This document shows positions 1 to 8,813 of a DNA stretch of 52,186 nucleotides, piece by piece. Source of the stretch: Dehalococcoidia bacterium (lineage in GTDB: Bacteria > Chloroflexota > Dehalococcoidia > Lucifugimonadales > Lucifugimonadaceae); assembly GCA_030747175.1 (NCBI GenBank), contig JASLLE010000009.1, forward strand, positions 1 to 52,186. Direction: 5' to 3'. The notes under the pieces were generated by a model, which was not told the DNA's origin, made no database searches, and saw only the letters and a list, made by a program, of their open reading frames with translations. Position numbers and translations under genes: made by a program. Position 1 is the first letter of the stretch. Every line of letters begins with the position of its first letter.

Positions 1-1
1 G

Positions 2-1582
2 GCGATCGCCGAACCGTTCAAGAAACTCATCCCGTTCGATCGACTGGCCGTCACGGTACTTGAACGTGATTCCCGGGAGTGGGCGCCCCGTTACGCAATC
101 GGGACACCGATTCCGGGTTTTGAGCCGGGAGATCGCACCAGACGATTGTCTCCAACTTCCAGCTGGTCATCTATTACCCCGAGTCCGGTAATCGTTAACA
201 GGGGCGACGCCGATGTCGGCCCGTACGGGTTTGTCATGCAACCGGCGAACCGGGTTGGTCTGTTGTCCGCGCTTTTCGTTCCGATGACCGTCAACGGAGA
301 GATAATCGGCGTTCTTTCGGTGAGGTCCTCCAGGCCGAACGCATATGGACAAAAGCACCTGGAGTTGTCCCGGCGAATCGGAGCACAGATTGCGGGGGCC
401 GTGGCGAACGCCGAACTGCACCGGGCGCTCGCCGACAACGAATCTCGCACGCGGGCCGTGGTCGAGACTGCGGCCGTCGGGATCGTGACAGCCGACTCTC
501 AGTTGATTATGCAGTCCGTAAATGACGCCATTCTCGAGATGTTTGGCTACCGCCGAGAAGAGCTGATCGGCCAGAACGTGATGATCCTGGCGAACCCGGC
601 CTTCCGAGACACGCATCGCATGTATGTGAAGGAATATCTTGAGAATGGTATGCATCACATGTTCGGACAGGTTCGTGAGGTCAATGGCACACGGAAAAGC
701 GGTCTGGCGTTCCCCATGGAACTCGAAGTAACCGAGATCAACCTGGCACAGGGGAGGACCTATACGGCAATAATTCGAGATGTCACAGACCGACGATTGG
801 CCGAAGATGAAATCTCTGAACTGAACGCTGAACTGGAACGACGGGTCATTGAACGAACTGCCGAGTTGCAGGAGGCGAACGCCGAACTGGAGGCGTTTTC
901 CTACATGGTTTCCCACGACTTGCGCGGGCCGCTTGGCATGTCGGCGAGCCTGGCGTCACGGCTGCTTGATTCAAAGGAGCCCGCGCTACCCGAACACGCA
1001 AGGAAATATGTCGAACTGATAGCGCAGTCTTCAGCGGCAAGCGCCGACCTCGTAGCCGATCTGTTGAACTTCGCACGCGTCGGACACCAATCCCTGATGG
1101 TCCAGCAAGTTGATCTGGAAGAGATCGCTGTTTCCGTCCAGGCTGAGTTCGCTGATCGCTTCCCCGATGTCAAATGGACTCTGAATCCTTTGCCGCTATG
1201 CGAGGCTGACCCGGGTCTGCTGCGCGCTGTCTTCACCAACCTCCTGAGCAATGCGTACAAGTTCACCGCCTCGGAACCCGAGCCGTCCATCGAAGTGGGA
1301 TCGACAAGCGTCGATGGCGGGCTGGTTTATTACGTGCGCGACAACGGGGTCGGTTTTGACATGGACGGGATCGACAAGGTGTTCAAGGTATTTGAACGGC
1401 TCCATCGCCCTGAAGACTATTCCGGAACCGGGGCGGGTCTTGCCATTGTCCAGCGGATAATAGAGCGTCACGGGGGACAGATCTGGGCTGAATCGAAAGT
1501 CGGGGCCGGAGCTACGTTCTTTTTTACGTTGCCACAGGCGAACGGTAGCCCCTCGGCCGGTATGCACGACCAGGACACCTGA
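2..1582 (+). CDS. GAF-PAS sensor histidine kinase (5' end outside window)
   Basis: Soluble two-component sensor kinase. The frame is open to the left edge, so the true start lies outside the window; a TTG at 146 falls inside the GAF domain and is unlikely to be the start. Visible order over 526 residues: GAF domain (about 1-140), PAS domain (about 145-265), a coiled-coil linker, then the histidine kinase core. The H-box reads VSHDLRGPL with His305 as the predicted phosphoacceptor. The N-box FTNLLSNAYKFT lies near 411, the G1 box DNGVGFD near 447 and the G2 box GTGAGLAIV near 476. No membrane segment is visible. The core resembles the bacteriophytochrome/CikA-like HisKA class. No response regulator lies beside it, so its partner and signal are unknown. 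Confidence 0.9.
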   Translation, partial: AIAEPFKKLIPFDRLAVTVLERDSREWAPRYAIGTPIPGFEPGDRTRRLSPTSSWSSITPSPVIVNRGDADVGPYGFVMQPANRVGLLSALFVPMTVNGEIIGVLSVRSSRPNAYGQKHLELSRRIGAQIAGAVANAELHRALADNESRTRAVVETAAVGIVTADSQLIMQSVNDAILEMFGYRREELIGQNVMILANPAFRDTHRMYVKEYLENGMHHMFGQVREVNGTRKSGLAFPMELEVTEINLAQGRTYTAIIRDVTDRRLAEDEISELNAELERRVIERTAELQEANAELEAFSYMVSHDLRGPLGMSASLASRLLDSKEPALPEHARKYVELIAQSSAASADLVADLLNFARVGHQSLMVQQVDLEEIAVSVQAEFADRFPDVKWTLNPLPLCEADPGLLRAVFTNLLSNAYKFTASEPEPSIEVGSTSVDGGLVYYVRDNGVGFDMDGIDKVFKVFERLHRPEDYSGTGAGLAIVQRIIERHGGQIWAESKVGAGATFFFTLPQANGSPSAGMHDQDT

Positions 1583-1740
1583 TCCAGATGGGCGTGATAC
1601 CGGCCTGACCCTGAAATGATCCCGATCAATAACCGGGGTACTGGACATTTCCAGGACCGGAAGAGGGCTGATATGAGGGGGAGTTCAGGAACCCGCCAGA
1701 ACATGTCTGGTTCGCTGGATTCTCGGTCAGTGAAGGTCCC

Positions 1741-1833
1741 GATCCTTCCGGGTCCGGAAGGATCGGGATGACGGTTCGATCATGTGGGCGCGTGGCTCCT
1801 CTCCCGATGGTAAAGGGCCGGGGTGAGGGAGGT
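1741..1833. repeat. Intergenic palindromic repeats
   Basis: The gap between the kinase and the RraA-like gene carries short repeats found elsewhere in the window. At 1741-1772 a CCTTCCGG/CCGGAAGG inverted repeat is followed by ATCGGGATGA, closely matching 12041-12069. At 1797-1833 a degenerate CTCTCCCG unit is followed by GGGTGAGGG. No gene is seen in 1583-1858. Confidence 0.6.
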
Positions 1834-1858
1834 CTAAGGTCGCCGGGTATAGCCTGCC

Positions 1859-2527
1859 CTACAGAATCCCGTACTTTGCATACACCTCGGCGAGAGATTT
1901 GCCTGCTAGCAGTTCATCTCTCGTGGCGTTCTCGCCCTCGGTCTTTTTGAACGCGCCCTTGATCGTGGCATCCAGAATGTCCGCCGGGATTACGACGATG
2001 CCGTCTACATCGCCAAAGATGTAGTCGCCGGGCCTGACCGGGACCCCTCCACACACGACATCGACATCGGCGGCCGTCATCTCGTGCCTGCCTCCGCCAT
2101 CGAGCGGGCTGACGCCGTTTGTGAAGACCGGGAATCCAACTTCACGGATCAGGTGGACATCCCGAATCTGGCCGTCCGTGACCAGGCCCGCTGCGCCACG
2201 TCCCATCGCGGCGGCCGTGAGAAGTTCTCCCCACGTGGCAGCGGTGCGAGCGGTTCCGCAGGCCCGCACCACCACGTCCCCGGGATTCAGGTCGTCCATC
2301 ACGTTTATGGTCAGTTCGTAGGGGTTGTCGGGTCGCGGTGTGCCCGGGACGACTTCTTCGATCAGCGCCGTTCGCGTCGCGCCGAACAGCGTTTTGGAGT
2401 CGTCCAGAGGCCGGATATTCCGGTCCATTGCCTGGCTGAGATAGCCAAGAGAGTCCAAAGTGTCACAGATTACGGACGAGTTCAGCTCTGATCGGACGCG
2501 TTGGATCGTTGCGTTGTCGAGGGTCAT
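1859..2527 (-). CDS. RraA / HMG-CHA aldolase family protein
   Basis: A 222-residue protein of the RraA/dimethylmenaquinone-methyltransferase-like fold. Members are either class II aldolases or oxaloacetate decarboxylases acting on 4-carboxy-4-hydroxy-2-oxoadipate-type substrates, or the RNase E inhibitor RraA. The family signature is present: GELLTAAA at about 100-107 followed by GLVTDGQIRD ending near 123, which supplies the substrate-binding Arg and the metal-binding Asp. The ATG at 2527 was chosen because GGAGGAGGTG lies just upstream; an upstream in-frame start at 2560 has no such site. The complete Asp/Arg motif favours an aldolase or decarboxylase, but the substrate cannot be told from sequence. 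It sits alone between repeat-rich gaps. Confidence 0.85.
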   Translation of the reverse strand: MTLDNATIQRVRSELNSSVICDTLDSLGYLSQAMDRNIRPLDDSKTLFGATRTALIEEVVPGTPRPDNPYELTINVMDDLNPGDVVVRACGTARTAATWGELLTAAAMGRGAAGLVTDGQIRDVHLIREVGFPVFTNGVSPLDGGGRHEMTAADVDVVCGGVPVRPGDYIFGDVDGIVVIPADILDATIKGAFKKTEGENATRDELLAGKSLAEVYAKYGIL

Positions 2528-2846
2528 CGGGTGCACCTCCTCCGGTCTGTCTGGATTCAATGTACCGCGCCAAACCCCGTCTCCCAGCGAGAGAAGGTGG
2601 GGATGAGGGAGAAGCGTGAAGGACGGTAACTGTCTTATTCAACTGCCGGCCTTCCGATGAAGCTCCCTCGTGCTTCCGCGGCCGGAAGGGTTGGGCCGAC
2701 CGAATGGGATGGAGCAGGAAGTTGGTGGTTTGTTGCGAGGGCGAGTAACGAGGATGCTAATCACGCCCTTTTACCTCCCTCACCCTTCCGGCGAGCGGAA
2801 GGGCAGGCTCCTGACTCTCTCCCACCGGGAGAGGGGACTCAGATCC
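2528..2846. repeat. Repeat-rich gap
   Basis: No gene is seen. The gap holds several copies of the dispersed palindromes: 2580-2611 (TCTCCCAGCGAGAGAAGGTG type) and 2771-2837, where CCTTCCGGCGAGCGGAAGG is followed by CTCTCCCACCGGGAGAGG. The second pair lies directly after the minus-strand stop at 2847 and could act as its terminator. Confidence 0.55.
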
Positions 2847-3833
2847 CTACCCGGTGACGGGGCGGGCGATGGCGGAGTCAATAAGGTCCAGATCCAGGTG
2901 TTCCGAGACGAGTTCGCTGAAACGTTCCAGCTTGGCCGGGTGATCAAAACGTGAATACTCAAGGAAACGCTCAAGCTCTGCGGCTGCCTCGTGGGTGTCT
3001 TTATCGACCACTGTCACGGGGATCTGCTGCTTGTCGGCCTCGTAATAGACGTACTCGACCGGCTTGACGCCGCGGGTCAGGATCAACGCCTTGATGGGCG
3101 TGGCAAGCGCGGCGATGGCGAGGTCCGGGCGGTCGCCGCGGACAAGGACGGCGGCGTTTTCCTGCGAGGAGAAATAGATGGGTCCCCAGTCCAGGACGAT
3201 CCCGCCGATCAGGACATTTTCGACAAGCTCGTCCGAGTGCTCTTCCCATTCGAGCCATTCGCCGCCGAGGCATTCGTGCATGGCCCGTGCCGTCACGGCG
3301 ATGAGACGCCTGTCCTCCGGAACCGCGCCGATGTAGGGCAGTCCGGCGGCTTCAAGGGCCGGGACAATTACGGAGTCGAGATCGTGGCCGCGATGCCTGG
3401 GCGCGTTGTTGATGACGACGCCGACCAGGCGGTCGCCATAGGCCGGTGCAGCCTCGATGGCGGAGAGGTAGTCAGACTGCCCCGATACCAGTACAACGCT
3501 GGCGTCCAGATCATCGGCCAGCGAACGATTAACGGCGTGGTCGCTCGATAGTCCTTCCACGACGGATACAGCGCTGGCGTCGTTGCCTCCGGCGGCCTGC
3601 GCGGCCTGCCTGACCTGGTCTTCCGTTGGAGTTCCGGTGACGGCGACCGGGTCGATCGGGGTTGCGCCGTCCACCAGCTCCTTCATCGCCGTCACATCCG
3701 GATCATCCACGGCGCTGAAGGCTTTGCCGAGCGAGACGGACGCTCCATCAGCCAGCAGCCGGGCGGCATAAGTGGCGGCGAAGGCGGTTTTGCCTGCGCC
3801 GGGCGAGGTGGAGACGACGAGGAGGGTCGGCAT
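2847..3833 (-). CDS. P-loop / DRTGG domain protein (BioD-like, COG0857 type)
   Basis: A 328-residue cytoplasmic protein. The N-terminus carries a BioD-like P-loop, STSPGAGKTA at 8-17, as in the N-terminal half of long phosphotransacetylases. The C-terminal third (about 210-310) is a DRTGG domain, including VENVLIGGIVLDWGPIYF and the downstream ALILTRGVKPVEYVYYEA. The catalytic acyltransferase domain of a true phosphotransacetylase is absent, so this is the free-standing regulatory or sensor module. Such stand-alone proteins are widespread, but their role is not settled; nucleotide or metabolite sensing is an inference. An AAGGA site lies just upstream of the ATG. The neighbours give no functional clue. 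Confidence 0.8.
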   Translation of the reverse strand: MPTLLVVSTSPGAGKTAFAATYAARLLADGASVSLGKAFSAVDDPDVTAMKELVDGATPIDPVAVTGTPTEDQVRQAAQAAGGNDASAVSVVEGLSSDHAVNRSLADDLDASVVLVSGQSDYLSAIEAAPAYGDRLVGVVINNAPRHRGHDLDSVIVPALEAAGLPYIGAVPEDRRLIAVTARAMHECLGGEWLEWEEHSDELVENVLIGGIVLDWGPIYFSSQENAAVLVRGDRPDLAIAALATPIKALILTRGVKPVEYVYYEADKQQIPVTVVDKDTHEAAAELERFLEYSRFDHPAKLERFSELVSEHLDLDLIDSAIARPVTG

Positions 3834-4064
3834 GGGATCCTTGAATGTAGGGGAGCCTGGTTACGGGACGCCTCACGAACCCTGAAACTGTGCGCGCGGG
3901 CGACCGCCGAGAATTATAGCGGTCTCTAGGCCCGCACTCGCGCCGTGGGCCGACAATGCCGTGAGGTTTGTCTGAGGATGGGCGAGCGAGGGCGAAAAAT
4001 GGTCACATGCCGCCCAATTTCGCGGTTGAAGTGATGCGACTTGTCTGAGACGATGGATCGCTGT

Positions 4065-4140
<76 letters not shown>

Positions 4141-4158
4141 CCGGCTTGAACGTGAATT

Positions 4159-4192
4159 GCGGCCCCGGCGAGCGTCTGTTTGCCGGGGCCGC
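4159..4192 (+). terminator. Hairpin after tRNA-Phe
   Basis: A perfect 11-bp inverted repeat, GCGGCCCCGGC / GCCGGGGCCGC, with a 12-nt loop begins 18 nt after the tRNA. No long T tract follows, so it may be a weak intrinsic terminator or a processing structure. Its left arm resembles the hairpin at 5011-5045. Confidence 0.6.
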
Positions 4193-5010
4193 TTCGCGTC
4201 CTCGGGAATTGTCACCCGGTTGGATTAGCCAGAATGGGGCGATCTTGATCGGCGGACCGGGTTCTGGATCTCACCGGATCTCCAATTCTCGTGCAGCCCG
4301 GCGCCGAATTGGCTTCAGTCCCCCGCGTGTCGCGGACGATTCTCAACGGGGAAAGTTGGGGTAGCGGGGACCATATCTGGCTGCGGTACGCATCTGGCAA
4401 GCTAATTCACGGGCCTCTGACGTGCCACGCCACGGGCCGCTGTACCCTCCACGGTATCGTCCATCGTCAATCGGACGGGACGCCCCGGGGGACAGAGATG
4501 CTCCGAGCTGATTTGCGACGCCCGGCGTGACCCGCAGGTTCGTCATCATCACGACGCTGGCGTTGTGCCTGGTGGTCCTGGTTCGCGTCGCTCAGCAACG
4601 GCGCAACACCGTCGGCGTCGCTTCGCGCGCCGACCACCTCCGTAATCGGCGTCCAGATTCCCGTATCCGGGGACTCCGGAAGGTTCACTTCCAACCCCGT
4701 CCACGGCGCCGCGGCCGCAGACCCTCCCGTAACGAGCCCGGTGTAGCCTTTTCCGTACGCTCGGAACGGCAGGCGATTTCGGTCGGTTCCACGTTCACCG
4801 GGGACGGGTCGACGACCGCCAATCGTTATCGGCCTGATCGGCTCCAATTCGCCCAGAAATTGAAAAAGGTATCTCGCAGGGACGGTCGCATCACGGAATG
4901 GTTCCCGTAGCAATGGCCTGTCCGACCCGGCCCGGTTGGTGAAACGATTGGCCGAAGTCGGTGTGCGCGGACCGGGGTTCGCCCGTGGCTGCTACCGCGA
5001 AAGGGTTACA
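4193..5010. other. Gene-poor stretch
   Basis: About 820 bp with no intact recognisable gene. Open frames on both strands are short, arginine-rich and unlike known families. The one suggestive signal is a signal-peptide-like N-terminus at 4527 (see the pseudogene entry). No copy of the tRNA-Phe 3' end was found at the far side, so there is no support for an integrated element. Confidence 0.5.
4527..4910 (+). pseudogene. Possible frameshifted secreted-protein remnant
   Basis: A GTG at 4527 opens a frame starting MTRRFVIITTLALCLVVLV, which looks like a signal peptide or membrane anchor, and then turns into arginine-rich sequence. A shifted frame beginning just after the hydrophobic stretch reads as more ordinary secreted protein (ASLSNGATPSASLRAPTTS and on to GRFTSNPVHGAAAADPPV), then meets a stop. 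The original frame then again looks protein-like (AISVGSTFTGDGSTTANRY). This pattern would fit a decayed gene with two frameshifts, but no family is recognised and chance is not excluded. Confidence 0.25.
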
Positions 5011-5045
5011 ACGACCCCGGCGAGCACTCTGCACCCCGGGGCCGT
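5011..5045 (-). terminator. Hairpin downstream of the minus-strand membrane gene
   Basis: On the minus strand ACGGCCCCGG pairs with CCGGGGTCGT (one G-U pair), starting 28 nt after the stop at 5073. It is a likely terminator with a weak U tract. It shares the CCCCGGCGAGC core with 4163-4173. Confidence 0.5.
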
Positions 5046-5072
5046 TCATTGCTCAGTAGTGTGACCTCTGGC

Positions 5073-5771
5073 TTACGCCTCTGAAGAACGGACCATCGTC
5101 ACACCCATGCCGATGAGCCATATGAACAGGGCGATGGCTCCGATGAGACCCAGCAAGCCGAAGACCTCCGAGGTTGACACAAACAGTCCCAGCCATCCGC
5201 CCAGTGCTGCGATCAGTCCCAGCCATCCGATCCATTTTGGAGCGAGGCCGGTTTTCAAGATGGCGATGGAGAACAGCAAGATGCCGATGCCAAGTCCCAA
5301 TGCGTCGCCGACGACCCGGATGACGAGACTCATGGTCATCAGCGTGTCGCCGAGTACAAGGAGATTGGAACCGGCTTCGGAGCCGCCTTCCACCCACGGG
5401 GTCGCTACCTCGTACACAACTCCCAGGGCGAGCACGTTACTGATGATGATGAACAGCGCGTCAACCGCGACGGCGATGAGCGCAATGCGCAACACATCGC
5501 CAGCGCTACGAAGCTTCTGATAGATGCCGGCCACAGCTCCGAGTAAGAGCACAGGCGCGAGCGTCAGCATCCAGATTCCTGCCCCGATGACAGCCTTGTC
5601 GTCGTGTACGACGGGAAACAATTCGGCCGAATCTTCCGCAGTCATTGCGTCGGTCGAGCTGATCAAGATGATTCCGATGATGGCGACAATCCCGGTGAGG
5701 ATGGCGCCGATACCGCTTACTCTCTGCAGACTCAGGTTTTCCAAGGTATCCCCCTCTGGCTGATTCGCCAC
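5073..5771 (-). CDS. Multi-pass membrane protein (DUF4386-like)
   Basis: A 232-residue integral membrane protein with about six hydrophobic segments (roughly 20-38, 62-82, 92-116, 140-168, 174-196 and 204-226). It has short loops and one acidic external loop after segment 1. The overall layout and the RVSGIGAILTG opening resemble DUF4386-type proteins of unknown function, but the match is by eye and weak. The GTG at 5771 gives the longest form. A TTG about 11 codons in has a better ribosome site (AGAGGGGG about 7 nt upstream) and may be the real start. No operon partner is evident. Confidence 0.6.
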   Translation of the reverse strand: MANQPEGDTLENLSLQRVSGIGAILTGIVAIIGIILISSTDAMTAEDSAELFPVVHDDKAVIGAGIWMLTLAPVLLLGAVAGIYQKLRSAGDVLRIALIAVAVDALFIIISNVLALGVVYEVATPWVEGGSEAGSNLLVLGDTLMTMSLVIRVVGDALGLGIGILLFSIAILKTGLAPKWIGWLGLIAALGGWLGLFVSTSEVFGLLGLIGAIALFIWLIGMGVTMVRSSEA

Positions 5772-5906
5772 GAACGGGCTTCATGATTGGGACGGGCGAG
5801 TCGCTCGTTCGTGGGCGAGCGTACCAGACGGGTCGCGTTCGTTCGTGAAGCGGACGGCCAGGTTGGAGGGGTATTGACCAAAGTCATGTACAAAAGCGCG
5901 CAGCGT

Positions 5907-6986
5907 TTAATCGGGGACGAGCGCTTCACAGTCCCACTCAGCGAGGGCGATCATGCGCGGCGATACCGCATCGACCCATATCCGTCCCGAAGGGCTATCC
6001 ATGGCCAGGAACGGTATCGATACCACGTAATTCTCCAGGTTTCGGAGCATCCCGAGGCAACAATCCTGGATCGCCTGGTCTCTCGTGTACGTATGGACGC
6101 CACAGGCGACCAGCGTCTCAAGGTATAAATCGATCAATGACTCTTCGTTTTTTCGGCGCTGGTCTTCTGTAAGACTCCAAACGAGGAAGTCGGCAAGATC
6201 GATGGCGGGTGGGCCGTGTAGCGCGTACTGCCAGTCGAAGGTGACGACGTCGCCGGCATCGAGGAACAGGTTGGCGAGCCGGTAGTCGCCGTGGTTCAGG
6301 GTCAGCGCCGCCGGCGAGGCGGCGGACCACACGTCGGCGAGGTTTGGGCCGAGCCGTTTTCCGATTTCGTATACCTCGGCCGGCAGGGCCGATTTCAACT
6401 GGCCGGAAACGGCTTCCCAGGCGTCAAGGTAGAGCCGCTGGCGGGTTTGCGCCTGCCCGGAATCCAGCGGCCGGTTTAGCCAATCGTGTTGAACGAGCCG
6501 CTTGTCGTTCCACCATCGGGCGTGCAGTTGTGCCGCATTTTGAATGGCCGCCCGTGCGTCCCCTATCGATCCGCCACCTGCCTCGTCGCCAACACGCAGG
6601 TGCGAAAGGTCTTCAAGCAGGAGGACGAAAAGCCCCGCGTTGGCAGCAGATTCGCCGTAATACAGCTTCGGGATTCGGACACCGAGGTCGTCACCCAACT
6701 CCACGTGGATCCGGGTTTCTCTTTCGTACAACCCGAGTCCGGCCGCATATTCCCGGACCTCGTCGTTTGAGATCGCTATCTTCGCGATAAGTGTCGGCGG
6801 AGCCGAACCGGTGTCTCCCGAGTACTCCACAACCACGCGGACCAGTCGACCGACGAACCCCATACCCTCGCCGATGGGTTCGATACGGACGGACTTGACC
6901 TGCCCGGATTCGAGCGAACCGCCGGCCCGCAACGCCCCGGTTAACCACTCAGGAGTGATGTGTTCAACGGTGCGCGGGATGTCCAC
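5907..6986 (-). CDS. Aminoglycoside-phosphotransferase / EcKinase-like small-molecule kinase
   Basis: A 359-residue protein-kinase-like fold enzyme of the APH/ecdysteroid-kinase-like superfamily. The catalytic loop HGDYRLAN is at 232-239, with Asp234 as the predicted catalytic base. The metal-binding Asp in TFDWQ is at 251, and a downstream IDLADFL motif is present. The N-lobe carries LIAKI near 67-71 with the likely ATP-binding Lys. Bacterial members phosphorylate diverse small alcohols; the substrate here is unknown and antibiotic resistance should not be assumed. The start is GTG at 6986, only 3 nt after the stop of the upstream aldo/keto reductase, so the two are probably co-transcribed and coupled. 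Confidence 0.85.
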   Translation of the reverse strand: MDIPRTVEHITPEWLTGALRAGGSLESGQVKSVRIEPIGEGMGFVGRLVRVVVEYSGDTGSAPPTLIAKIAISNDEVREYAAGLGLYERETRIHVELGDDLGVRIPKLYYGESAANAGLFVLLLEDLSHLRVGDEAGGGSIGDARAAIQNAAQLHARWWNDKRLVQHDWLNRPLDSGQAQTRQRLYLDAWEAVSGQLKSALPAEVYEIGKRLGPNLADVWSAASPAALTLNHGDYRLANLFLDAGDVVTFDWQYALHGPPAIDLADFLVWSLTEDQRRKNEESLIDLYLETLVACGVHTYTRDQAIQDCCLGMLRNLENYVVSIPFLAMDSPSGRIWVDAVSPRMIALAEWDCEALVPD

Positions 6987-6989
6987 TTA

Positions 6990-8000
6990 TTACAGGGACC
7001 GTCGTCTCGGTAGGTTTCCGGTGCCCGGACCCGGCGTTCCGGGGAGGATCCCGTCCAGCTCCGCCATATCGGCCGCGGTTAGCTCCCACTCGGACGCCGC
7101 GGCGTTCTGCACGACCTGCTCCACCCGGGTTGCGCCCGCTATGACGGAGGACACTTCGGGATGCGCGAGCAGCCATGCGAAGGCCAGCTCGACAATCGTG
7201 TGGCCTCGCTCGGACGCGAACCTTTCCAGCGACTCCAACAGATCGAAACTCTCATCGTTGATGTGCCGGTCGGCGATCCACTGGATACGCGCGAGGCGGC
7301 TCCCTTCCGGGAGGTCCATCCCGCGCTTGTACTTGCCGGTCAGAAAGCCTGAAGCCAGCGGGTAGTACGGCAGAATGCCCGTCTCGTATTTCGCGGCGGC
7401 ATGGACAAGTTCACGCTCCGGCTCGCGCTCCAGCATCGAGAACTCCGCTTCCACGGTCGCGAACTCCGGCCAGCCGTTCCGTCGTGAGATCTGGATTGCC
7501 TCGACCACCTCCCACGCAAGGAAGTTGGAACATCCAACGTAGCGCACCTTCCCGGATGCGACGATATCGTCCAGCGCGCGTAGCGTCTCTTCGATGGATG
7601 TCAGGGGGTCCTGAATATGCATCTGATACAGGTCGATGTAATCGGTCTGTAATCGCCGCAGGCTGTCGTCAATCGACCGTTTCAAGTGCGCCGCGGTCAA
7701 CCCCTCACGGTTGACTCCACCCGCCCATTTCATGCCGGCCTTGGAGCCGATTACGAAATCATGCCTGCGGCCCTTCAGCGACTGGCCGATGAACTCCTCG
7801 GATTGTCCCTCCGAGTACAGGTCAGATGTGTCAACGAAGTTGATGCCGTTTTCCTGGCAGGCGTCGAGGATCGCAGAGGTGGTCTCAAGGTCGACGCTGT
7901 CGCCCGCGACCTGGCTCGGGCTCATCTGCCCGAAGTTGTTGGCGCCGAGGCCTATGGTTGAAACGAGTAGTCCGGTACTGCCGAGTCGTCGGTATTTCAC
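6990..8000 (-). CDS. Aldo/keto reductase
   Basis: A 336-residue NAD(P)H-dependent oxidoreductase with the (beta/alpha)8 fold. The catalytic tetrad is visible: Asp57 (NFVDTSD), Tyr62 (DLYSEG), Lys87 (IGSKAG) and His128 (YQMHIQD). The sequence resembles the YajO/Tas-like bacterial branch, whose substrates are usually unknown aldehydes or sugar derivatives. The start is a GTG at 8000. It heads a two-gene unit with the APH-like kinase, a pairing that suggests modification of a small hydroxyl or carbonyl compound (inference). Confidence 0.92.
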   Translation of the reverse strand: MKYRRLGSTGLLVSTIGLGANNFGQMSPSQVAGDSVDLETTSAILDACQENGINFVDTSDLYSEGQSEEFIGQSLKGRRHDFVIGSKAGMKWAGGVNREGLTAAHLKRSIDDSLRRLQTDYIDLYQMHIQDPLTSIEETLRALDDIVASGKVRYVGCSNFLAWEVVEAIQISRRNGWPEFATVEAEFSMLEREPERELVHAAAKYETGILPYYPLASGFLTGKYKRGMDLPEGSRLARIQWIADRHINDESFDLLESLERFASERGHTIVELAFAWLLAHPEVSSVIAGATRVEQVVQNAAASEWELTAADMAELDGILPGTPGPGTGNLPRRRSL

Positions 8001-8047
8001 GGGCGGGTGCGCTCCATTTACAGGTGTGGATCAGGGTGGATATCGAA

Positions 8048-8177
8048 GGGCGTATTGCCAAACACCCTTACGACGATAGTGTCCTGAGGCTCTCGAAGGA
8101 CCGAGTTGTACGTCAACGCGCTGGCGCCGTGTCATTTCCTCGCCAGGAAATGACCCTCTCCCGATCGGGAGACGGGA
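8048..8177. repeat. Cluster of dispersed palindromes in a divergent intergenic region
   Basis: The 339-bp gap 8001-8339 separates divergent genes and holds four different repeat types. These are a GGGCGTATTGCC unit (8048-8067), TCCTGAGGCTCTCGAAGGA (8082-8100), the inverted repeat CATTTCCT-CGCC-AGGAAATG (8133-8152) and CCTCTCCCGATCGGGAGACGG (8155-8175). Related copies of all but the third lie at 11776-11971. No gene is seen; promoters for both flanking operons should lie here. Confidence 0.65.
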
Positions 8178-8339
8178 CAGGCGAATGTCACAGCAGCCTC
8201 TAGAAGTCTGAATCCCTCGGTGATTCAGACCGCGGATCTGGTGCGGAATGGTAACAAGTGAGTACGCCCGGTGTGTGCGTCCGGCGAAACCCGCGTTTCG
8301 CCCGTATCATGCGCCTGATCAAGTAAGGAGTAACTGGTA

Positions 8340-8813
8340 ATGCACCTTCGGGTGAACGGCGAATCGCACGAGGTGGCGGTCGATGCTGAGAGGATGTTGT
8401 TGGGCGTGCTCCGGCATGAGCTGGGGCTGACGGGCACCAAATACGGGTGCGGGGAAGGCACTTGCGGCGCCTGCACGGTGCTGATCGACGGCAACCCGAC
8501 GCAAACCTGCTACACGCCGGTATCGGCCGCGGTCGGGCGCGAGGTGACGACTATCGAGGGTCTTGCCGACGGCGACGAATTGCATCCTGTACAGGAAGCG
8601 TTCGTGGAGCATACGGCGTTCCAGTGCGCCTACTGCACGTCGGGGTTCATCATGAGCAGCGCTGCCCTGCTCGACCGGGTTTCCGGGCCCGATGACGACC
8701 AGATCCGCTCCGCTTTAAGCGGCCACATCTGCAGGTGCGGCGCATACGTCCGCATTCTTCAGGCCGTAAGGTCCGCCGCCGGGAAGACAGGCGGGGAGGG
8801 TGGCGCTCGATGA
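8340..8813 (+). CDS. Molybdenum hydroxylase small subunit, [2Fe-2S] (CoxS/IorA-like)
   Basis: A 157-residue iron-sulfur electron-transfer subunit of the xanthine oxidase family. The plant-ferredoxin cluster ligands are Cys37, Cys42, Cys45 (CGEGTCGAC) and Cys57. The second cluster ligands are Cys96 and Cys99 (CAYC) with Cys131 and Cys133 (CRC). Length is typical. AAGGAG lies 10 nt before the ATG. The stop overlaps the start of the large subunit (ATGA), so the two are translationally coupled. The order small-large with no FAD subunit matches isoquinoline-1-oxidoreductase-like enzymes, which pass electrons to an external acceptor. Confidence 0.93.
   Translation: MHLRVNGESHEVAVDAERMLLGVLRHELGLTGTKYGCGEGTCGACTVLIDGNPTQTCYTPVSAAVGREVTTIEGLADGDELHPVQEAFVEHTAFQCAYCTSGFIMSSAALLDRVSGPDDDQIRSALSGHICRCGAYVRILQAVRSAAGKTGGEGGAR

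Noticed and set aside
167-916. 249-codon minus-strand frame
   Set aside because: It is the antisense shadow of the GAF-PAS kinase, whose domains and motifs are clear on the plus strand.
4467-4913. Minus-strand 148-codon frame
   Set aside because: No recognisable domain, no ribosome site and no hydrophobic or structural pattern; the opposite strand shows a more plausible signal peptide.
5907-6986. Aminoglycoside resistance gene
   Set aside because: Only the general kinase motifs are shared; the sequence is closer to EcKinase-like proteins and the context is metabolic.
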